Translations under genes and position numbers: made by a program
The notes under the pieces: generated by a model
Told to the model about the DNA's origin: nothing
What the model saw: only the letters and a program-made list of their open reading frames with translations
Databases searched by the model: none
Source: G965218495 sp965218495
GTDB lineage: Bacteria > Bacteroidota > Rhodothermia > Rhodothermales > Bin80
Assembly (NCBI GenBank): GCA_965218495.1
Contig: OZ244626.1
Coordinates: 4,278,001-4,342,000, forward strand
Direction of reading: 5' to 3'
DNA: 64,000 bases
In this document: positions 1 through 8,395 of the stretch, in pieces
Layout: each line of letters starts with the position of its first letter
Numbering within the stretch: position 1 is the stretch's first letter

Positions 1-1394
1 GCCTCTTCGTCTGGCCCGCTCGCCGCCAAAAGCTCGCCGAGTGCGGCGAGACGATCAGAGCTTGGACGTACGTCGATCGCGCTACGGAATGCCTGCCCAG
101 CCTCTGCGACGCGCTCCATTTTGACAAGTGCCAAGCCTCGTACGTACTCATAGGTGGCGATCCAATCCTCGCGGGTGCGGTCCACTTGGTCTACGTGTGT
201 ACCGGGGTGCAACAGACCGGGGCGCTCCTCTTTCAGCGCAACGATTGCCTCGTCTGCAATCCGCAGCGCTCCATCAAGCCTTACCTCAAGATCGATGAGC
301 AGCTGCGCAGCCGTGCGATAGTGGCTGATACCTCTCCAGGTATCGAGTCGTGCCAAGTCGTGGCTAATCTCAATGACCCGATCAAGAACTGCGTCATCCA
401 GTTGGCCGTCCTCGTCGCGCTGCCTTCGGGCTTCTTCTATTAGCAGCGAACGTTCTTGAGCCAGCGCCCCGCGAAAGGCCGTGAAGTAGTCATTGTCCCA
501 GGAAGGCTGGAAGCGCACCTTCCAGCGTTTGACGATCTCCATGCGCTCGGCCCAAGGCGCCTCCCTGGATTGCAAATACTCCTGGTAAAATATGTCATTG
601 GAAGTCTGCTCCGAGCCCACGAGCCGACCTTCTGGAGTCTCATCAAGACGCTCGAGCCAGCTTCGCTGGGCCTCGGTGTCGCCCAGCAATTTGTAGCCGA
701 CTGCCAGGAAGTACCAGCGACGTTCGTCGGGTGGCTCTTCGCGCTCGACGGCACTCTCCTCAGCGGCGATCACGGTGGCAAGCGCGTGGCGTAGCTCGTC
801 TTCGATTATCGTCGCTGCTTCCTCGTCGCCCGTCGTGCGCGCAGCCGACAACCGGGCCTGCAGGTGGTAAATACGGAACACAAATGAGCTTGCAAGCCTT
901 CTCTCATACGCACCCAGAATCTCAGACCACCGGCCCGACCCGCTGAGGTCGTACACGGCCATCGCAGCCATCTTGTATGCCTGGACCCTATCTGGGAATG
1001 CCAGGATGGTTTCAGTGCCAGCCGCAACCGCACGTTCAAGCCAGTCGCGGCGCCCGCGCAGCCTTCCACCCCAGGCAAGCGCGTCCACGTATCCCTCCTG
1101 GACGCGTGGATTGTTAGGCGCAAGTTCCAGCGCCAGCTCAAAAGCCGGTATCGCCTCCTCGTACTGACTAAGCTCCGCTAGTGCGCGCGCATGGCCATAC
1201 GCCGCATCAGCGCTTTTCGAATCCTTCTCGAGCGCCTCCGCGAATCCATCGCGCGCCGCCTCAAAATCGAATGCGAAAAATTCCGTTCGTGCCGATTCGA
1301 TGAGCTCATCAACCTTCGCCGTCTGATTCGAGCACGACGCAATAGCAATAAATACAAGAAACAGCCCGACCTGTTTGCACGCTCCCCAACGCAA
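1..1394 (-). CDS. TPR-repeat lipoprotein, 3' end outside the window
   Basis: An open minus-strand frame runs without a stop from about position 1394 to the window edge, so the C-terminus is missing (about 464 codons seen). The N-terminus has a hydrophobic stretch (VGLFLVFIAIASC) ending in a lipobox-like IASC, suggesting an exported lipoprotein. It is followed by helix-turn-helix repeats of TPR type, such as 'AAYGHARALAELSQYEEAI' and 'ALELAPNNPRVQEGYVDALA'. No ATG precedes the signal sequence in frame; a TTG at 1394 gives the best signal peptide and was chosen, so the start is uncertain. TPR proteins of this kind are usually scaffolds. No partner is visible because the gene runs off the window. 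The TPR/lipoprotein class is fairly sure; the function is unknown. Confidence 0.7.
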   Translation of the reverse strand, partial: MRWGACKQVGLFLVFIAIASCSNQTAKVDELIESARTEFFAFDFEAARDGFAEALEKDSKSADAAYGHARALAELSQYEEAIPAFELALELAPNNPRVQEGYVDALAWGGRLRGRRDWLERAVAAGTETILAFPDRVQAYKMAAMAVYDLSGSGRWSEILGAYERRLASSFVFRIYHLQARLSAARTTGDEEAATIIEDELRHALATVIAAEESAVEREEPPDERRWYFLAVGYKLLGDTEAQRSWLERLDETPEGRLVGSEQTSNDIFYQEYLQSREAPWAERMEIVKRWKVRFQPSWDNDYFTAFRGALAQERSLLIEEARRQRDEDGQLDDAVLDRVIEISHDLARLDTWRGISHYRTAAQLLIDLEVRLDGALRIADEAIVALKEERPGLLHPGTHVDQVDRTREDWIATYEYVRGLALVKMERVAEAGQAFRSAIDVRPSSDRLAALGELLAASGPDEE

Positions 1395-1699
1395 GCCGGC
1401 ACGCGGCTCAGTGCGGCCACTGCGCCTCCAAGTTCGGGTATCGGGTTGTACCGGTGACGTATGACAAGGAGGCAGGTGGTAGTGATGCCTCGGGAAATTT
1501 AGTTTCATTGTAGGAATAGTGACGTAGCAGGTAGCGATAGGCGGCACAGCTCACCTGCCTAGGACCAGTAAGTTGCGGCAGCACTACGTCGTTACTAGAC
1601 AGCTTGTGTGAGACGCTTCCAAGGGACGAGTAGCCATGCGCTTGCACCAGAATGTAGGGAATGCATTTGACCTAGACCATTCGCGCTGGCCAGTCGCCC
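1395..1699. other. Intergenic stretch, nothing recognised
   Basis: Upstream region of the TPR lipoprotein. Short open frames on both strands show no family features. Any promoter for the lipoprotein gene should lie here, but no convincing -35/-10 or Bacteroidota-type motif was picked out. Confidence 0.4.
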
Positions 1700-2125
1700 A
1701 ACATCATTGAATTCAAAGCGGTTTGTGGACCTGCCTCCACGCCAGATCTGGGCCGCGCTCCTGGATGAGGGCTCCTACCTGTGCCACTGGCGCACCATGT
1801 ATCGTATCCTTGATGAAAACAGGGAGATACACGAGCGCAGGGATCAGCGCATACATCCTCCCTACACAAATCGGAGCTGTCAGCCCAGGCTCCGAACGAG
1901 CGTTGAACGAGGGACGTCACCACGCTTCGGGGTCCGGTCAAGGGCCTGCACTTCAAACTATACGAGCTACTGGATGCCTTCAGACGCAATGAGGTGGGCT
2001 GGACCCTTTCCACGTATGGGTCTGCCGCACTGGCCAAGGATCTCATCGCCACGAGCTAGACCTGTGGAGGCACCTCCTACGACCAGCTGGTGGTCTGCTC
2101 GGATCATGGTCCGGCCATGACATCC
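1700..2125 (+). pseudogene. Degraded IS3-type transposase (integrase core) remnant
   Basis: Pieces of an rve-type transposase can be read in shifting plus-strand frames: 'RQIWAALLDEGSYLCHWRTM' and 'YRILDENREIHERRDQ', then after a frameshift 'LRGPVKGLHFKLYELLDAF', 'GWTLSTYGSAALAKDLIATS' and finally 'QLVVCSDHGPAMTSRA'. This order (HTH-proximal region, first Asp strand, 'SD.G' strand) is that of IS3-family orfB. At least two frameshifts and an in-frame stop are needed, and the N- and C-terminal parts are missing. It is a fossil with no coding potential. Confidence 0.6.
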
Positions 2126-2675
2126 AGGGCGAACGTGCCCAATTCGGTTCATTGCAGTGCGCCTGGCACTGGGCACGGAAATTCCTCGATTGGGATAACC
2201 ACAACTTATTGCAAGGAAAAGGAGTTGGTACATCCCAATTCGGTCCAGTTCGGCAGGACCCTCTCAGCACGGCGGGTACAATACCGCGTCATCGAAGCGT
2301 AACGGCGATTGTTGCTTGCCCAAAGCGATTCATTCGCGGCGTACCGAATGCTGCCTATGCCTCCAAGGAAAGCATGAAGCGACGAGACGGCCGGCACTCA
2401 GGCTACGGAGGCTCCAAGCACGGACCAAGACCGGCAATCAAATAAGTTTAGTCTCTGACGCGACCCGCTCCAGATCGTATGGGCTCCGTGCGCTACACTA
2501 AACCGAATCAGATCTGTCTCATTGTACTCTTCACCACCAGCCGCGCCCGATCAGTCCGGTCCCTCGATTCTTCTACGGCTGCGCTGCTATTGTACTTCGC
2601 TACCAATCCTATTCCTGAAATGGATGGACGCTAACCCGTTACCTTGCTACCTGCGGTTTGAATGCCCGTAGCTAT
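2126..2675. other. Intergenic stretch, nothing recognised
   Basis: About 550 bp between the IS3 remnant and the HEAT-like gene. The short overlapping frames resemble no family I know. It may contain further decayed IS sequence. Confidence 0.35.
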
Positions 2676-3173
2676 CTAGTTTGCTTCCTGGATTTTCGTG
2701 AGTGCGTCCCTTGCAGCGTCGGCCAAGCCCCAATAGTGATCACGTATTCGCTTGAGTTCCGGCACCGCCCGCTGCTCTTTGAATTCGCCTAGCTGCCAAA
2801 TAACCGTTTCAGCCAGACCAGCGCCTATTGGATACCAGTCATGAGCCATGTGCTCATTCATTTCCGCAAGCAAGTTGATGAGATGCTGGCGGATTTGCTC
2901 CGTATCCGGCGAGTGTTTCCAAACAGACCGCGTCTTCGACCCATCGTATCCATCGTCGTAATGTGTGATCGGCCCGATCGGAATCGGGTCACGATCAGGC
3001 CTTCGATGCGGATGGTTTGCGCAGTACCTCCAACCCGGTTCATCGATGGCCACATCCCTGATTTCGCAGTAGGCAGGCACCGTTGGATCGGCGTGTTCCG
3101 ACCAGTTGCGTGATCCCCGGTTCCTACGATTGAACCAGCAGGTCATACAGCAATCCGACCCTCCATTTGGCAT
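2676..3173 (-). CDS. Conserved hypothetical protein with Cys-rich N-terminus
   Basis: 165 aa, beginning MPNGGSDCC. Cysteines and histidines (C8, C9, C12, C36, C51, H54, H56) are arranged like a small metal-binding module, including 'CEIRDVAI' and 'YCANHPHRRP'. They are followed by a 'DPIPIGPI' turn and a C-terminal helical part ('AETVIWQLGEFKEQRAVPEL') like a HEAT-type repeat. From memory, proteins with this N-terminus and the 'CANHP..RP..DPIPIGP' signature are scattered through many bacteria as hypotheticals. No operon partner: both neighbours are transposase relics. Function unknown. The ORF looks real because the conserved motifs are intact. Confidence 0.65.
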   Translation of the reverse strand: MPNGGSDCCMTCWFNRRNRGSRNWSEHADPTVPAYCEIRDVAIDEPGWRYCANHPHRRPDRDPIPIGPITHYDDGYDGSKTRSVWKHSPDTEQIRQHLINLLAEMNEHMAHDWYPIGAGLAETVIWQLGEFKEQRAVPELKRIRDHYWGLADAARDALTKIQEAN

Positions 3174-3289
3174 CGCTAGTACCTAACGTAATTCTTCCAA
3201 TGCGTCCATGTTAGTTGTTGCCCATATAATACCCGATCTGTTCTTCAGGTGGCAGCCTTTCAGGCATTGGTCGAGTGTTTAAACACAAC

Positions 3290-3830
3290 CGGCGCTAATA
3301 CTAGTCAACCGGTGCGCCCAGAGGCTGTTGTCTGGGAGATTCTCCAATTTGGCACCGCATTTCTTGCGAACACTGCGCCCTTATCCGATTGTAGGCCCGT
3401 TGTTGACGCTGTTACTACGATTCTGCCCCAGCATTCGTCCGCTTTACTGCAACGAAAGCGGTCTCCGAGCCACAGTCTACTGTGGGGACGACATGCCCTG
3501 ATGAGCAGCACCGCCACCGCGTAGCGCGTAGCAAGGTCCTGGTAAGTGTGTTTAGTGCCCTGGTCCAACTGATGCGCCTCAGCAAGCCCACTCTTGAGAT
3601 TGCCGCAGACCAAGTGCTGCAGAACAGCCCCGAAGAACTCGAAAGCACGACCCTGAGAGCCAATCCAGTCCGCAGTCTTCTGCGACCACATGGCTTCGAA
3701 ATCGGTGTGGTTGGAGAAGCAAAGTCCACGGCGAAGAACTCGGCCCTACGCCAATTGCCAGAAGCAGCACCAATCACGATCATCTGCCGCCCGGCATTGT
3801 CTACAGTGAGGGAGTGGCCAGCGGGTGCTC
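3290..3830 (-). pseudogene. Degraded IS21 istA remnant
   Basis: On the minus strand, frames read 'FFAVDFASPTTPISKP' and, after a shift, 'MWSQKTADWIGSQGRAFEFF', 'VCGNLKSGLAEAHQ' and 'HTYQDLATRYAVAVL'. This matches the central catalytic part of IstA transposases (typically ..W..D...I..H.RAFEFFGG...V.DNLKSGV..). The second catalytic Asp position reads VCGNLKSG, so it is mutated (D to G). Frame changes and missing ends show a dead copy, unrelated in detail to the intact IS21 at 8.4 kb. Confidence 0.6.
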
Positions 3831-4210
3831 GCAGCCTGGATTCTATGGACCGGCGAGTTGATGTCCTTTGATACACGCAATGAGGCTCGTCTTTTTGGCC
3901 TTTGGCGCCTCTGGTTTAGAGCGAGAATAGGACGCTGTATCCGTCGGAAGGAGAACGCTTTGCAATGACCCGGTGGAACGTACCAATACCGTGCACGTCA
4001 GCCATTTGGGCAGATCGGCCAAAGCGGACGTATGCCGTTGGTACGGATGGACGATTTGCGTCGGAATTCGAAGGGCCGTCAAAAGCAGCGCGCCCAAGCA
4101 GCTTGGCTGTTGCTGATCGGCATGCATTCTATACCGGCCAGTCCGATACTGGACGCGCTTCTACTCTACGAACATAGGCGATCAAACCCCTGAGAGGCCT
4201 GTCAACTTCC
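3831..4210. other. Intergenic stretch, nothing recognised
   Basis: 380 bp between the istA relic and the 3' end of the YcaQ-like gene. No coding frame with family features, and no clear terminator hairpin was found. Confidence 0.35.
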
Positions 4211-5380
4211 CTAACTACTCGCCATTTGAATGTCCGTGGCGCCCAAGAATGCAGCCAAACTCTCAAGCGTATCGCGTAGCCCCGCACGAAACGAGCCATC
4301 CGGTTTGAAGCCTGGCTCCAAGTGTACGCGTTTGACTTCGAGGATGCCCGTATTGCGGTGCACCTTGGGATCCAGGCGGCCGACGAGCTGGCCGTTGTGC
4401 AGGATGGGGCAAACGTAGTAGCCAAAAACACGCTTGGCTTGTGGTATGTAGATCTCAATTCGGTAGCTGAAGTTCAGCAGATCTTCCGCCCGCTTGCGCT
4501 GCCAGAGGAGCGAATCGAAAGGGCAAACAAGCGTGGTTCCTTGGGGTTCTTGAATTGAGCCAAGCAGGTCCAGGTGCCTTGGCAGAGCGTAAAACGGCTG
4601 GCGAAAGCCATTAACGCGGATCTGGACGATACGGCGTTGCTTGAGGCCGCGCGTGAGGATTCGCTGGCGCAGTGCTGCCCTGGGCCTGGGGCCCGTCCAA
4701 TAGTTGACCAGGTGCTCTTCGCTTGCGATTCCGTTGCCGCGTAGCCCTGTCATGAGCCAGCTGTCGTCGAGCGCAGTGCCACTCGCAGGCTCCATGGCCG
4801 CGTACACGCGCTCTGCCAAGTCATAAACCCGCCTGAAATGCCGCCTCCGGCTCACCGCGGCCCGTCCACTGTGCCAGAGCACGAGTAGCGACTGTTTGTC
4901 CTCCTTGACTTGCTCCGACGGCCCTTCTTTGACGTCCGCCCGCTCCAGCGGGCCTGAAGCACGCAGCATGCGCATCACGCGGCGCTTTGAGGCAGGCGAA
5001 GTGTTCCATCTCGGCCACCATGCAGCCCGCTGCCACTCCTCAGCTGGGAATCGCCGCATGCGGCGTAGCCCTAGCGGCAGGTGTGACATGGGGAGGATGG
5101 AAGCCTCATGTCCCCAATACTCGTAGGCACAGCGCTCATCATACACCCAAGCGTCTACCCACTCCTTCTTGTATGCCCCGAACCTGCTCCAGAGCGTTAA
5201 GTAGTGAGCGCGATCCAAAGCATTCACGCTGTCAAGCTGCAAGGCTCCAGTCTGCTCCAGGTGGTGCACAAACGTCTCACGAGTTAGAGGCACGTGTCCG
5301 CGGGGGACAAATAGGCCCTGCAGCTGCAGCCACAGACGTGTAACAGCATCGGGATCCACGAAAATGGGCGCGTTAGGCAT
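4211..5380 (-). CDS. Winged-helix DNA glycosylase, AlkX/YcaQ family
   Basis: 389 aa, a normal length for the family (HTH_42, formerly DUF1006), whose characterised members unhook alkylated bases and interstrand crosslinks in DNA. The family motif is intact: 'TGALQLDSVNALDRAHYL' with QxD at Q48/D50, the variant typical of AlkX/YcaQ rather than the QxQ of AlkZ. Other family blocks are 'LWSRFGAY', 'YEYWGHEASILPM', 'VNYWTGPRPRAALR', 'LVCPFDSLLWQRKRAEDLLNF' (shortened here to its start) and 'GRLDPKVHR'. ATG start at 5380. A small membrane ORF lies 16 nt upstream. The first ~150 codons and the upstream leader are duplicated at 7621-8290. Family assignment is strong; substrate specificity is inferred. 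Confidence 0.88.
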   Translation of the reverse strand: MPNAPIFVDPDAVTRLWLQLQGLFVPRGHVPLTRETFVHHLEQTGALQLDSVNALDRAHYLTLWSRFGAYKKEWVDAWVYDERCAYEYWGHEASILPMSHLPLGLRRMRRFPAEEWQRAAWWPRWNTSPASKRRVMRMLRASGPLERADVKEGPSEQVKEDKQSLLVLWHSGRAAVSRRRHFRRVYDLAERVYAAMEPASGTALDDSWLMTGLRGNGIASEEHLVNYWTGPRPRAALRQRILTRGLKQRRIVQIRVNGFRQPFYALPRHLDLLGSIQEPQGTTLVCPFDSLLWQRKRAEDLLNFSYRIEIYIPQAKRVFGYYVCPILHNGQLVGRLDPKVHRNTGILEVKRVHLEPGFKPDGSFRAGLRDTLESLAAFLGATDIQMASS

Positions 5381-5653
5381 GGTGAGGCTGGGGCCGCTAC
5401 AGTGGAAGGCGCCGCCTACCCCGCGACGGAGCGAGAGCGAAGGCTAATAGGATGACACAGAAAGCTATGAATAAGAGCAGGATCGACCGAGTCGCAGTTT
5501 CCCAAGAAAGTGACCAAGCCACCTCTCGGTCGGCAATTCTTTGCGCGCAGCCGGGAGTAGCGGCGCAAGATCGGGCATCCGGCAGAACCACGAGGCTGCC
5601 CCGGTTACAGCTGACGATGAGCAACATATCATGAATTGAATGCGTTCCATTTG
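4942..5653. repeat. Direct repeat copy 1 (glycosylase N-terminus plus leader)
   Basis: This segment recurs in the same orientation at 7621-8290. Identity is very high in the glycosylase coding part, low around 5400-5540, and high again over about 100 bp at 5550-5650 (from 'cgggagtagcggcgcaa' to 'gcgttccattt'). The two copies bracket the TlpA gene at 5680-7275. Confidence 0.85.
5397..5627 (-). CDS. Possible small membrane protein upstream of the glycosylase gene
   Basis: 76 codons from ATG 5627, with one predicted membrane helix near the C-terminus (ILLLFIAFCVILLAFALAP) after a hydrophilic middle. It ends 16 nt before the YcaQ-like gene, so co-transcription is plausible. In the duplicated copy near 8290-8110 the first part is nearly identical, but a stop codon interrupts before the hydrophobic helix, which is only loosely conserved. 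An overlapping frame is also open here, so the conservation may reflect a leader rather than a peptide. Low confidence. Confidence 0.3.
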   Translation of the reverse strand: MLLIVSCNRGSLVVLPDARSCAATPGCAQRIADREVAWSLSWETATRSILLLFIAFCVILLAFALAPSRGRRRLPL

Positions 5654-5679
5654 CTTTATGGTTAGCCCAGACTCTTCTG

Positions 5680-7275
5680 ATGCGCAATCGAATCTCTTGC
5701 CTTCTGGCTTTCATCCTGCTGCTGCCTCTGGCACAGGTACACGCGCAGGTTAGCATCAGCGGAACTCTGCTTGGAGGAGACGGCAATCCAATGGCAATGG
5801 CGCACCTGGTTGTCGACAATGGGCCGGACGACACGACGGTTGTTGTGCCAGTTAATGATTCTGGACGTTTTTCGTTCACGCTCAACGTACCGGGCGGCTA
5901 CGGAATGTATGCGACCGGGGTGAATCACGAGACCCTGGAAATGCCACTTATCCTGACAACACACGAAAAGGTAGAGCTTCATATTCAGCTCGGTGTGAAT
6001 CAGTTGGTGCCGGAAATGGATACGGTCCAAGTGGTAATGGCAGGCTCTGGCAAGTCCGTGGACATGCAGCGCCGCGCGGATGGGAAATTTGCCGCTCGTG
6101 TGAACGCAACTGCCGATACCCTGGCGTATCGGATCCGCGGTGTAATGGTGTCCGAACTGGGCCACGATTTCCTGTTGGCCGGTTCGAGTCAGGACCGGCT
6201 AGCCTTTAATGAGGCTGGCTTCTTTTGGAGCAACGACGGCGATTATTATAGCGTGGTGGACGTTCATAGCGAGACCTTTGTAGACATAGTCCTAGATCCG
6301 TCGGCACTGCCTCGGTATGCTGCGGAACCGACAGTCGAGTCAGTTCCGCCCGTAGTCGCGGAGATTGTTGACATTTACCTTGAAGCAAAGGAGCGACGCA
6401 GACGAATTACTCAGTTAGGTCCGAGTTTTGGCGAGTACAGAAAAAATTCCGGAGCCATAGGCGAAGTGAATGCGCCTTTTAGGGCAAAGATCGGCCAGGA
6501 ACAAGACCCGCTTCTTCGCCAGTGGCTCCTAATGCGGTATTTTGCAGACCTGGCATCGTCTCGTGATAGCACAAGCCTTCAACTGGCCCGTGAAGCTTTT
6601 GAGACGGTTCCAGCAAACTCGCCATTCTGGTCGTTTGAGGCGTGGAACCCACTCCGCGCATCAGCCCTCCTGATCAGACTTGCTCGAAGGGCAAAGGATG
6701 ATGAGGTGACCAATTACTACCTGCAGCAAGTGATTGGAACCCATCCTGACCCGGATGTCCGGGCCGAAGCTGCGTATGCCTACAAGAGGCTCGCAAACTG
6801 GGAGTCACAATGGTATCTCTTGACCGACAGGCTGCGGCCGGGAAAACGTGTACCCGAATTTACGTTCGTTTCCCTGGACGATTCTACTGACATCTTTACG
6901 GATAGGGACCTGCTCGGACGAACATACCTCATAGACCTTTGGGGCACTTGGTGCGTGCCGTGCGTCTCAGAGATTCCGGCCTTAGAAGAGGCTTACGACC
7001 GATTCAAGGACTCTGGCTTCGAAATTCTTAGCGTCGCATTCCACAATGCTCCAGAAGAGATCAGGCAGTTTCGAAATGAGCAGTATGCTATGCCTTGGCT
7101 TCATACGGTGGTAGGGGAACAGGACAACGAATCGGTTACAAAGGCATTTGAATTAACTGGTTATCCGAAGCCGATCCTTGTCAACGAAAGGGGCACTATC
7201 GTCGCCATGAAGGGCACACTTATGGGCGAAAAGACTATGGATGCGCTGGGCGCTTTGTTGGATGCTAGGAATTAG
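5680..7275 (+). CDS. TlpA/ResA-type thioredoxin protein with long N-terminal domain
   Basis: 531 aa with a Sec signal peptide (LLAFILLLPLAQVHAQ). The N-terminal part has a carboxypeptidase-regulatory/DUF4369-like beta fold ('SISGTLLGGDGNPMAMAHLV', 'GGYGMYATGVNHETLEMPL'). A helical middle follows, then a C-terminal thioredoxin fold with 'GTWCVPCVSEIPALEEAY' (active site W424-C425-V-P-C428) and the cis-Pro region 'ELTGYPKPILV'. Such Bacteroidota proteins are envelope disulfide reductases or act in redox housekeeping outside the membrane. It stands alone between the two copies of a 0.7 kb duplication. A close but decayed paralogue lies at 14.6-18.4 kb. Start chosen at the ATG giving a clean signal peptide. 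Confidence 0.88.
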   Translation: MRNRISCLLAFILLLPLAQVHAQVSISGTLLGGDGNPMAMAHLVVDNGPDDTTVVVPVNDSGRFSFTLNVPGGYGMYATGVNHETLEMPLILTTHEKVELHIQLGVNQLVPEMDTVQVVMAGSGKSVDMQRRADGKFAARVNATADTLAYRIRGVMVSELGHDFLLAGSSQDRLAFNEAGFFWSNDGDYYSVVDVHSETFVDIVLDPSALPRYAAEPTVESVPPVVAEIVDIYLEAKERRRRITQLGPSFGEYRKNSGAIGEVNAPFRAKIGQEQDPLLRQWLLMRYFADLASSRDSTSLQLAREAFETVPANSPFWSFEAWNPLRASALLIRLARRAKDDEVTNYYLQQVIGTHPDPDVRAEAAYAYKRLANWESQWYLLTDRLRPGKRVPEFTFVSLDDSTDIFTDRDLLGRTYLIDLWGTWCVPCVSEIPALEEAYDRFKDSGFEILSVAFHNAPEEIRQFRNEQYAMPWLHTVVGEQDNESVTKAFELTGYPKPILVNERGTIVAMKGTLMGEKTMDALGALLDARN

Positions 7276-7510
7276 GCACTTACCATCGAGGATGCAAATG
7301 CAATCAGGCAGGAATTTACATTAGGCAGCACAGGAATTGGCCGCGTTGTGCAGGTCGGGTGGCAACTTTGCTCTGGTGTCTTGATTGGCGCCCATCTGAT
7401 GTATTCAGACATCATCGCCATATCGTTTTGGGCCACGTTTATCGCATAAAGATCAGTCATTCTATTGGCTCTCATGTGTTTTGACGCTAGTTCTGCGCCG
7501 GAGTTGGGCA

Positions 7511-8053
7511 TCAGACTCGAGGCCCCAGGGTTAATACGGGCCTGCTGGGAGTCGACCAGTTAGCGCAACCAACAGGAACGTGACCACTATCCGCATCGGG
7601 GCAGTCTGGTCCCGCTACCCGCTCCAGCGGGCCTGAATCACGCAGCATGCGCATCACGCGGCGCTTTGAGGCAGGCGAAGTGTTCCATCTCGGCCACCAT
7701 GCAGCCCGCTGCCACTCCTCAGCTGGGAATCGCCGCATGCGGCGCAGCCCTAGCGGCAGGTGTGACATGGGGAGGATGGTAGCCTCATGTCCCCAATACT
7801 CGTATGCGAGGCGCTCATCATACAGCCAGGCGTCTACCTTCTCATTCTTGTATGCCCCGAACCGGCTCCAGAGCGTTACGTAGTGAGCACGATCCAGCGC
7901 ATTCACGCTGTCAAGCTGCAAGCCTCCAGTCTGCTCCAGGTGGTGTAGAAAAGTCTCGCGAGTTAGTGTCACGTGTCCGCGGGGGACGAAGAAGCCCTGC
8001 AGCCACAGGCGCGTAACGGCAGCGGAATGCACAGTGATGGACGTGACCGGCAT
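7511..8053 (-). pseudogene. Truncated duplicate of the YcaQ-like glycosylase gene
   Basis: The first ~150 residues align with the gene at 4211-5380, including QxD ('GGLQLDSVNALDRAHYV') and 'YEYWGHEATILPM'. After 'MLRDSGPLERV' the similarity stops abruptly and about 30 unrelated codons follow to a stop. The duplicate therefore lacks the winged-helix C-terminal two thirds and is almost surely non-functional as a glycosylase. Confidence 0.8.
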
Positions 8054-8290
8054 GGATAGAGTGAGGTTGCTACGGCGCCGCCTCGTGCTAGGCGGCGCGT
8101 TGACTACAGCAAATGGACTGTGGCAATAAAGCTAGGAAGATGATGATGATCGACCTGCTAGTGATTGCCCGAAAAGCGCTCTAGAGGCCGGGAGTAGCGG
8201 CGCAAAGTCGGGCATCCGGCAGAACCACGAGGCTGCCCCGGTTACAGCTGACGATGAGCAACATATCATGAATTGAATGCGTTCCATTTG
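7621..8290. repeat. Direct repeat copy 2 (glycosylase N-terminus plus leader)
   Basis: Second copy of the segment at 4942-5653, same orientation. The right edge is 'gcgttccattt' in both copies, and the left edge is at 'gctccagcgggcctgaa'. Confidence 0.85.
8075..8098. other. GC-rich hairpin
   Basis: GCGCCGCCT and AGGCGGCGC form a perfect 9-bp stem around a 6-nt loop, just upstream of the truncated glycosylase duplicate. No T run follows on either strand, so a Rho-independent terminator is not supported. The corresponding place in repeat copy 1 lacks the full stem. Confidence 0.4.
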
Positions 8291-8395
8291 TGATTGGCGA
8301 CATTTAATAATAACGACAGCGACAATTAAAAATAGCGGGACCTGAGGTCGTCTTGTGCGTGGACTGGCGGTTAATTCGTTCAATCCACTATCGAG

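Noticed and set aside
7276..7510. A possible serine-protease-like scrap ('RVVQVGWQLCSGVLIGAHLM') after the TlpA gene
   Set aside because: Only about 20 residues resemble the start of a trypsin fold. The His/Asp/Ser residues are absent and a stop follows soon, so the match is too weak to annotate.
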